Source of the DNA: Pseudomonadota bacterium
GTDB taxonomy: Bacteria; Oederibacteriota; Muellerivitia; Muellerivitales; Muellerivitaceae
Length of the DNA: 45,774 nucleotides
Assembly: GCA_021324075.1 (NCBI GenBank)
Contig: JAJPJW010000049.1
Location: 1 to 45,774, forward strand
Direction: 5' to 3'
In this document: positions 40,740 to 45,774 of the stretch, piece by piece
Numbering within the stretch: the stretch's first letter is position 1
Layout of the letters: each line of letters opens with the position of its first letter
Made by a program: the position numbers and the translations under genes
The notes under the pieces: model-generated
What the model saw: the letters and a program-made list of their open reading frames with translations, nothing else
The model's database searches: none
What the model was told of the DNA's origin: nothing

Positions 40740-41744
40740 ATGCAAAAAGCATATCTTTATTCTGCGGCGTTGTTGGTGGTGTTGGGTAGTGCAGCCTTGG
40801 CTTCGGCCCAGGTGACCCTTTTAAACGTGTCTTATGACCCGACGAGGGAGCTTTATGAAGACTACGACAAGGTCTTCGCCGACCATTGGAAGAAGGAAAA
40901 GGGTCAGGACGTCACCATCAACTTGTCCAACGGCGGTTCGGGCAAGCAGGCCCGTGCCATCATTGACGGCCTGGAGGCCGACGTTGCCACCTTGGGACTA
41001 GCCGGGGATATCGACGCCATCGCCTCTAAGGCCAAGCTGCTCCCGGGAAATTGGCAGTCGCGGCTGCCACACAACAGCGCGCCTTACACTTCGGCCATTG
41101 TGCTCCTGGTGCGCGCGGGAAATCCTAAACACATCAAGGATTGGGAGGACCTGGCGCGGCCGGATGTCTCGGTCATTACCGCCAACCCCAAGACTTCCGG
41201 TGGAGCCCGGTGGAATTTCCTGGCGGCCTGGGGTTATGCGCTGAAGAAATACGGCAGTGAGGAAAAGGCCCGCGAGTTCGTGGGCAAGCTTTATAAGAAT
41301 GTGGCTGTCCTGGATTCGGGCGCCCGCGGTTCCACCACGACCTTCGTGGAACGGGGCATCGGGGACGTGCTCATCGCCTGGGAAAATGAGGCTTTCCTGG
41401 CCGTGAAGGAATTGGGCAAGGGTAAGTTCGAGATCGTGGTTCCTTCGGCCAGCATCCTCGCGGAACCGACGGTGGCCTGGGTCGACGATAACACCCAAAA
41501 ACACGGTACCACCGAGGTGGCCAAGGCTTATTTGGAATACCTCTACTCCAAGGAAGGGCAGGAAGCCGTCGCCCGGAATTACTACCGGCCCCAGGACCCG
41601 AAGGTGGCAGCGAAATACGCCAAGCAGTTTCCGAAGATCAAGCTCTTCACCATCGACAAGGTTTTCGGGGGCTGGAAAAAGGCCCAACCGGCCTTTTTCG
41701 GCGACGGCGGTGTTTTTGACCAGATTTACCAACCGGGGAAGTAA
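40740..41744 (+). CDS. sbp: Sulfate-binding protein of the sulfate ABC importer
   Basis: 334 residues from ATG 40740 (AAGGGG 9 nt upstream). A signal peptide ([20 protein letters not shown]) is followed by the mature sulfate-binding protein. Family motifs: [79 protein letters not shown] and [20 protein letters not shown]. It captures sulfate (or thiosulfate) in the periplasm for CysTWA. It is the first gene after the double leader. Confidence 0.96.
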   Translation: MQKAYLYSAALLVVLGSAALASAQVTLLNVSYDPTRELYEDYDKVFADHWKKEKGQDVTINLSNGGSGKQARAIIDGLEADVATLGLAGDIDAIASKAKLLPGNWQSRLPHNSAPYTSAIVLLVRAGNPKHIKDWEDLARPDVSVITANPKTSGGARWNFLAAWGYALKKYGSEEKAREFVGKLYKNVAVLDSGARGSTTTFVERGIGDVLIAWENEAFLAVKELGKGKFEIVVPSASILAEPTVAWVDDNTQKHGTTEVAKAYLEYLYSKEGQEAVARNYYRPQDPKVAAKYAKQFPKIKLFTIDKVFGGWKKAQPAFFGDGGVFDQIYQPGK

Positions 41745-41766
41745 ACTGTCGGGGCTTTAAAAGGGG

Positions 41767-42600
41767 ATGGGAATGAAATTCAAATCCACGGGCATATTGC
41801 CGGGTTTCGGGCTGACCATGGGCTTCACCCTGGCCTATTTGAGCCTGATCGTCCTGATCCCCTTGGCGGCCTTGATCCTGAAATCCACCACGCTCACCTG
41901 GGCCCAGTTCGTCCAGGAAGTCACCAGCCCCCGGGTGATGGCGTCCTACAAGCTGACCTTCGGGGCTTCCCTGGTCGGTGCGTTAATCAATTCGGTTTTC
42001 GGAGTCATCGTGGCCTGGGTGCTGGTCCGCTATGAATTTCCCGGCAAGAAATTGGTGGATGCCATGGTGGACCTGCCCTTCGCGCTGCCCACGGCGGTGG
42101 CGGGCATCACCTTGACCGCCCTCTACGCGCCCACAGGATGGATCGGAAGGCTGCTGGAGCCCCTTGGAATCCCCGTGGCTTATACGCCCCTGGGGGTTGT
42201 GGTGGCCCTGACCTTCATTGGCCTGCCTTTCGTGGTGAGGACCCTCCAACCCGTCCTGGAATCCCTGGACCCGGAAATGGAGAAGGCGGCGGTGAGCCTG
42301 GGCGCCGGCCGCTGGTACACGGTCACGCGGGTCATCCTGCCCACCCTGGCCCCGGCCTGGATCACCGGGTCTTCCCTGGCTTTTGCCCGGGCGGTGGGGG
42401 AGTACGGCTCGGTGGTTTTTATCGCCGGCAATATGCCCATGAAAACCGAAATCACCCCCCTCCTCATCATCACCAAACTGGAGCAATACGATTACGCGGG
42501 AGCCACCTCCATCGGCGTGGTCATGCTGGTGATTTCCTTTACGCTGCTTTTGGCCATCAATTGGCTGCAATCCCGGACCGGCGTCCACCGGATCCATTGA
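41767..42600 (+). CDS. cysT: Sulfate ABC transporter permease CysT
   Basis: 277 residues with six membrane helices. The family pattern is clear: FGLTMGFTLAYLSLIVLIPL, VAWVLVRYEFPGKKLVDAMV, DLPFALPTAVAGITLTALYA, and the EAA loop EKAAVSLGAGRWYTVTRVIL, then FARAVGEYGSVVFIAGNMPM. ATG 41767 is used, although M at 41773 is close. It pairs with CysW. Confidence 0.95.
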   Translation: MGMKFKSTGILPGFGLTMGFTLAYLSLIVLIPLAALILKSTTLTWAQFVQEVTSPRVMASYKLTFGASLVGALINSVFGVIVAWVLVRYEFPGKKLVDAMVDLPFALPTAVAGITLTALYAPTGWIGRLLEPLGIPVAYTPLGVVVALTFIGLPFVVRTLQPVLESLDPEMEKAAVSLGAGRWYTVTRVILPTLAPAWITGSSLAFARAVGEYGSVVFIAGNMPMKTEITPLLIITKLEQYDYAGATSIGVVMLVISFTLLLAINWLQSRTGVHRIH

Positions 42601-42603
42601 GGA

Positions 42604-43512
42604 ATGGAAATGGCCCCAAGGGTTGACGAGGTGAAAACCTATCCTGTGCTGGACCCGGCCAGGGCCCTCACCGAGCCCCGGTGGGTGCGTTGGGTCCTGA
42701 TCGCGGTGGCGCTGTCTTTCATCGCCTTGTTCCTGCTGGTGCCCCTGGCCCAAGTCTTTGCCTCCGCCTTGGACAAGGGCATGGGTTATTATTTCAACGC
42801 CGTCCGGGAACCGGCGGCCCTGTCGGCCGTCAAACTGACCCTTGTTGCGGCTTTCTTTTCGGTGGTTTTTAATTCAGCTTTCGGGCTGGCTTCGGCCTGG
42901 GCCATCACCAAGTTCCGCTTTCCGGGAAAGAGCCTCCTGATCACCCTCATCGACCTTCCTTTCACCGTTTCGCCGGTGGTTTCGGGATTGATCTACGTTT
43001 TGCTCTTCGGCCTCCAGGGACTGTTGGGGCCCTGGCTGAAGGCCCATAACCTTCATATCATCTTCGCCCTTCCGGGAATCGTCCTGGCTACGGTCTTCGT
43101 GACCTTCCCCTTCATTTCCCGGGAACTGATTCCCCTCATGCAGGAACAAGGTTCGGAAGAAGAGGAGGCGGCCATGGTCCTGGGCGCCGGCGGCCGGCAG
43201 ATCTTCTGGAAAGTGACCCTGCCCAACATCCAGTGGGGGCTTCTTTACGGCGTGATCCTTTGCAACGCCCGCGCCATGGGGGAATTCGGGGCTGTTTCGG
43301 TGGTTTCGGGCCACATCCGCGGCTTGACCAACACCCTGCCACTGCATGTGGAAATCCTCTATAACGAATATGACTTCACCGCGGCCTTTGCCGTGGCGTC
43401 GCTTCTGACTTTCCTCGCCGTCTTGACGCTGATCGCAAAAACTCTTGTCGGATTGAAATACGAAAAGTCGCGCCAAACGCCTGCGGCGCAGGCTGAAAGT
43501 GGAATCGCATGA
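42604..43512 (+). CDS. cysW: Sulfate ABC transporter permease CysW
   Basis: 302 residues with six membrane helices. Motifs: VPLAQVFASALDKGMGYYFN, WAITKFRFPGKSLLITLIDL, PFTVSPVVSGLIYVLLFGLQ, the EAA loop EEEAAMVLGAGGRQIFWKVT, and NARAMGEFGAVSVVSGHIRG. The C-terminal end overlaps cysA by 4 nt, so the two are coupled. Confidence 0.95.
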   Translation: MEMAPRVDEVKTYPVLDPARALTEPRWVRWVLIAVALSFIALFLLVPLAQVFASALDKGMGYYFNAVREPAALSAVKLTLVAAFFSVVFNSAFGLASAWAITKFRFPGKSLLITLIDLPFTVSPVVSGLIYVLLFGLQGLLGPWLKAHNLHIIFALPGIVLATVFVTFPFISRELIPLMQEQGSEEEEAAMVLGAGGRQIFWKVTLPNIQWGLLYGVILCNARAMGEFGAVSVVSGHIRGLTNTLPLHVEILYNEYDFTAAFAVASLLTFLAVLTLIAKTLVGLKYEKSRQTPAAQAESGIA

Positions 43513-44561
43513 GCATCGAAGTTCGCGGCCTCTGCAAACATTACAACGGCTTCAAGGCCGTCCATAACGTGAGCGCGAAACTGGAGACAGGGTCCCTGAC
43601 CGCCCTGTTGGGCCCTTCGGGCTCGGGAAAGAGCACCCTGCTCCGCATGATCGCGGGGCTGGAGGTACCCGATTCGGGGGAGATCCACCTGACCGGCCGG
43701 GAAGCCACCTTCGCCTCGGCCAAGGAACGCAACGTGGGCTTCGTCTTCCAGCATTACGCCCTCTTCAAGCACATGACGGTTTTCGAGAACATCGCCTTCG
43801 GCCTCAGGGTGCGCAAACAGGGCGAGAGGGGGATCCAGGACCGGGTCTTCGAACTCCTGAAGCTCATCCAACTGACCGGCTACGAGAAGCGCTACCCCTC
43901 CCAGCTCTCCGGCGGGCAGCGCCAGAGGGTGGCGGTGGCCCGGGCCCTGGCCCCCCGGCCTGAAGTGCTGCTCCTGGACGAACCCTTCGGCGCCCTGGAT
44001 GCGAAGGTGCGGGAGGAACTGCGGGAATGGATCCTCCGGCTGCATGAGGAAACCAACATGACCACCCTTTTCGTCACCCACGACCAACAGGAGGCCATGG
44101 AAGTGGCGGGCCGCATCCTCATCATGAACCACGGTGAGATCGAGCAGGACGGCACGCCCATCGAGATCTTCGACCAACCCGCCACCCATTTCATCGCCCA
44201 ATTCGTGGGGGAATCGAACTTCATCGACACCGAGGTTTCGGAAAAAGGCCTGGCGGTTTGGGGCCCTTTCCGGTTTTCGGTGGCTCCCAGCCTGCCGGTG
44301 GGGAAGAAGATCCGCATTTATTTCCGGCCCAATGACGTCTATATGACCGCCCAATTCGAGACCCTGCAGGTGCGGGCCAGGATCGCCAAGACCCGGTTCA
44401 AGGGGACCACGATCGAGTACAAACTGGATATAGGAGAAGATAAATATATTTCCGCCCAGATCCCCAAGGGCGTGGCCCTGGCCAGCGGTTTCAAGGAAGG
44501 GGGGGAAGTCTATGCCGCCATCACGGCCTTCCACGTGTTTCCGATCGACGCCGAGGGTTAA
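43509..44561 (+). CDS. cysA: Sulfate ABC transporter ATPase CysA
   Basis: 350 residues. Walker A is GPSGSGKSTLLRMIAGLEVP. The Q-loop is in GFVFQHYALFKHM, the signature is QLSGGQRQRVAVARALA, Walker B is VLLLDEPFGALD and the H-loop is VTHDQQEAME. The TOBE-like C-terminal domain (residues ~235-345) matches the CysA form. It powers sulfate import by CysTW-Sbp. A terminator follows at 44600. Confidence 0.96.
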   Translation: MSIEVRGLCKHYNGFKAVHNVSAKLETGSLTALLGPSGSGKSTLLRMIAGLEVPDSGEIHLTGREATFASAKERNVGFVFQHYALFKHMTVFENIAFGLRVRKQGERGIQDRVFELLKLIQLTGYEKRYPSQLSGGQRQRVAVARALAPRPEVLLLDEPFGALDAKVREELREWILRLHEETNMTTLFVTHDQQEAMEVAGRILIMNHGEIEQDGTPIEIFDQPATHFIAQFVGESNFIDTEVSEKGLAVWGPFRFSVAPSLPVGKKIRIYFRPNDVYMTAQFETLQVRARIAKTRFKGTTIEYKLDIGEDKYISAQIPKGVALASGFKEGGEVYAAITAFHVFPIDAEG

Positions 44562-44599
44562 CCCTTTAGTCGTGAAATTTCGGCAAGGATCGAAAATTT

Positions 44600-44625
44600 C
44601 CCGACCTTAAGGATCGGGTGTTTTT
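44600..44625 (+). terminator. Intrinsic terminator of the sulfate-importer operon
   Basis: CCCGA (44600-44604) pairs with TCGGG (44614-44618) around CTTAAGG, then TGTTTTT. The remaining 167 bp to cysD show no clear gene or promoter. Confidence 0.72.
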
Positions 44626-44792
44626 ATAGTGGTTTCGCTTTTGAAGTTTTGGGATGCAATCCTGTTTGGTTTTAGATTGTTAGGGGTTAAGGATTGAGTA
44701 AAAACGCAGAAAAGTGTATTTTTGGGTGCCGCCCGAGGGGATGGATAAAAAGGGCGGGAAAACCGACTATTGAAGGCTGAAACGAGAGCAAA

Positions 44793-45716
44793 ATGCCGAT
44801 AACCACCGATTCCAAAACCATTTCCCACTTAAAACAACTGGAAGCGGAGAGCATCCACATCATCCGCGAAGTGGCGGCGGAGTTCAAAAACCCCGTCATG
44901 CTTTATTCGGTGGGGAAGGACTCCAGTTGCATGGTGCGCCTGGCCCAGAAGGCCTTCCACCCCGGAAAGATCCCCTTTCCCCTGATGCACGTGGACACGG
45001 GCTATAAATTCCCCGAGATGTACGAGTTCCGAGACAAGTTCATCGCCGATATCGGGGCGAAACTCTTCGTCGAGCGCAATGAAAAGGCCATCGCCGAGGG
45101 CTCCAGCCCCTTCAAATACGGGGTCCAGAAGTGCTGCGGCCTCTTGAAGACCCAGGGCCTGTTGGACGGACTTGCCAAGCACGGGTTTGACGCGGCTTTC
45201 GGCGGCGCCCGCCGGGAAGAGGAGAAGTCCCGGGCCAAGGAGCGGGTTTATTCCTTCCGGGATTCCTTCGGCCAATGGGACCCGAAGAACCAGCGGCCCG
45301 AGCTGTGGGACCTTTATAACTCTAAAATCAACGAAGGCGAGTCCATCCGGGTGTTCCCCCTGTCCAACTGGACCGAACTGGACATCTGGCTCTATATCGA
45401 AATGGAAAAAATCCCGGTGGTGCCCATCTACTTCACCCATACGCGCAAGATCATCAAGCGCAACAACCTGCTGATCCCCTGGGTATCCCACATCCCCATC
45501 CTGCCCGGTGACGAAGTGAAGGAGATGCGGGTCCGGTTCCGGTCCCTGGGCTGCATGTCCTGTACGGGCGCGGTGGAGAATAAAGAGGAAGTCCATGACC
45601 TGCGGGGCATCATCGAGGACCTCATCCAGACACGGAAGAGCGAGCGGGAAAACCGCATCATCGACCACGGGTCCGACAGCTCCATGGAACAGAAGAAAAA
45701 GGAAGGCTACTTTTGA
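44793..45716 (+). CDS. cysD: Sulfate adenylyltransferase subunit 2
   Basis: 307 residues. With CysN it forms ATP sulfurylase, which makes APS from sulfate and ATP. Motifs: [20 protein letters not shown], then [20 protein letters not shown] (PP-loop SVGKDSS), [54 protein letters not shown], and [15 protein letters not shown]. The gene overlaps cysN by 4 nt. Its promoter is not clear. Confidence 0.97.
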   Translation: MPITTDSKTISHLKQLEAESIHIIREVAAEFKNPVMLYSVGKDSSCMVRLAQKAFHPGKIPFPLMHVDTGYKFPEMYEFRDKFIADIGAKLFVERNEKAIAEGSSPFKYGVQKCCGLLKTQGLLDGLAKHGFDAAFGGARREEEKSRAKERVYSFRDSFGQWDPKNQRPELWDLYNSKINEGESIRVFPLSNWTELDIWLYIEMEKIPVVPIYFTHTRKIIKRNNLLIPWVSHIPILPGDEVKEMRVRFRSLGCMSCTGAVENKEEVHDLRGIIEDLIQTRKSERENRIIDHGSDSSMEQKKKEGYF

Positions 45717-45774
45717 CCCTCAGCGCCAAGACCCTCCTCAATTACGAAAAGATGGACATGCTTCGTTTCTCGAC
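45713..45774 (+). CDS. cysN: Sulfate adenylyltransferase subunit 1, partial
   Basis: Starts at TTG 45713, overlapping the cysD stop, and runs off the window after 20 codons. The translation begins [19 protein letters not shown], the typical CysN N-terminus just before its GTPase P-loop (the P-loop itself is outside). The TTG start and coupling to cysD fit the known cysDN arrangement. Confidence 0.88.
   Translation, partial: MTLSAKTLLNYEKMDMLRFS

Noticed and set aside
1-45774. tRNA, rRNA, transposase and CRISPR genes
   Set aside because: I looked for them and saw none that I could support.

Overview
This window looks like chromosomal DNA of an uncultivated Gram-negative (diderm) bacterium. 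An outer-membrane secretin, an outer-membrane-type protein, lipoprotein signals and a MreBCD/PBP2/RodA rod-shape operon support a diderm rod. I cannot name the phylum from sequence alone. Base composition is uneven: the Tad-pilus block (about 1-6400) and the non-coding stretch at 28430-28740 are AT-richer, and the housekeeping operons are GC-richer.

Layout. 1-505 (minus) is the 5' part of a secreted repeat-type protein. 595-1077 encodes a DUF192 protein. 1100-6325 (minus) is a Flp/Tad pilus block with two small Flp-type pilins, two TadE-like and one TadG-like pseudopilin, an unknown membrane protein, CpaB and the secretin CpaC; no ATPase or platform protein is present. 6592-7056 is a zinc-ribbon protein. 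7395-12841 is mreB-mreC-mreD-mrdA-rodA. 12905-16948 holds a small membrane protein, a PfkB kinase, an AlaC-type aminotransferase, a DUF4926 protein and an aspartate aminotransferase. 17067-23103 is an aspartate-family operon, hom-thrC-lysC-cimA-murI, behind a promoter and a terminator-like hairpin. 23090-26033 holds an outer-membrane-type protein, a TlpA-like thioredoxin, an unknown protein, a Fur-family regulator and GreA.

The most interesting theme is sulfur. A textbook SAM-I riboswitch (26092-26210) with terminator and antiterminator controls a second, zinc-ribbon threonine-synthase paralogue. About 3.4 kb further on lies a compact operon: a ThiS/MoaD-like sulfur carrier whose di-glycine is followed by two extra residues (GGIY), a NIL-domain protein, a degenerate E1-like protein and CysK. 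A canonical ThiF/MoeB-type E1 is encoded at 38803-39501. The sulfate importer sbp-cysT-cysW-cysA (40740-44561) and cysD-cysN follow. The importer is preceded by a sigma70-type promoter and two tandem copies of a structured leader RNA, each followed by an intrinsic terminator. In copy 1 the 3' strand of the closing stem is also complementary to the terminator's 5' arm, which is riboswitch-like logic. I cannot assign this RNA to a known family. My reading, an inference, is that the organism imports and activates sulfate and may make homocysteine or cysteine through a protein thiocarboxylate, under SAM control.

Other accessory features are a GH127-type glycosidase next to an XRE regulator, a second small XRE regulator and an unknown gene lying between inverted copies of a 15-bp sequence, a dense cluster of perfect hairpins upstream of a YihY-family gene, a MiaE-like tRNA hydroxylase, and a secreted Pro/Thr-rich protein with a FlgD-like end.
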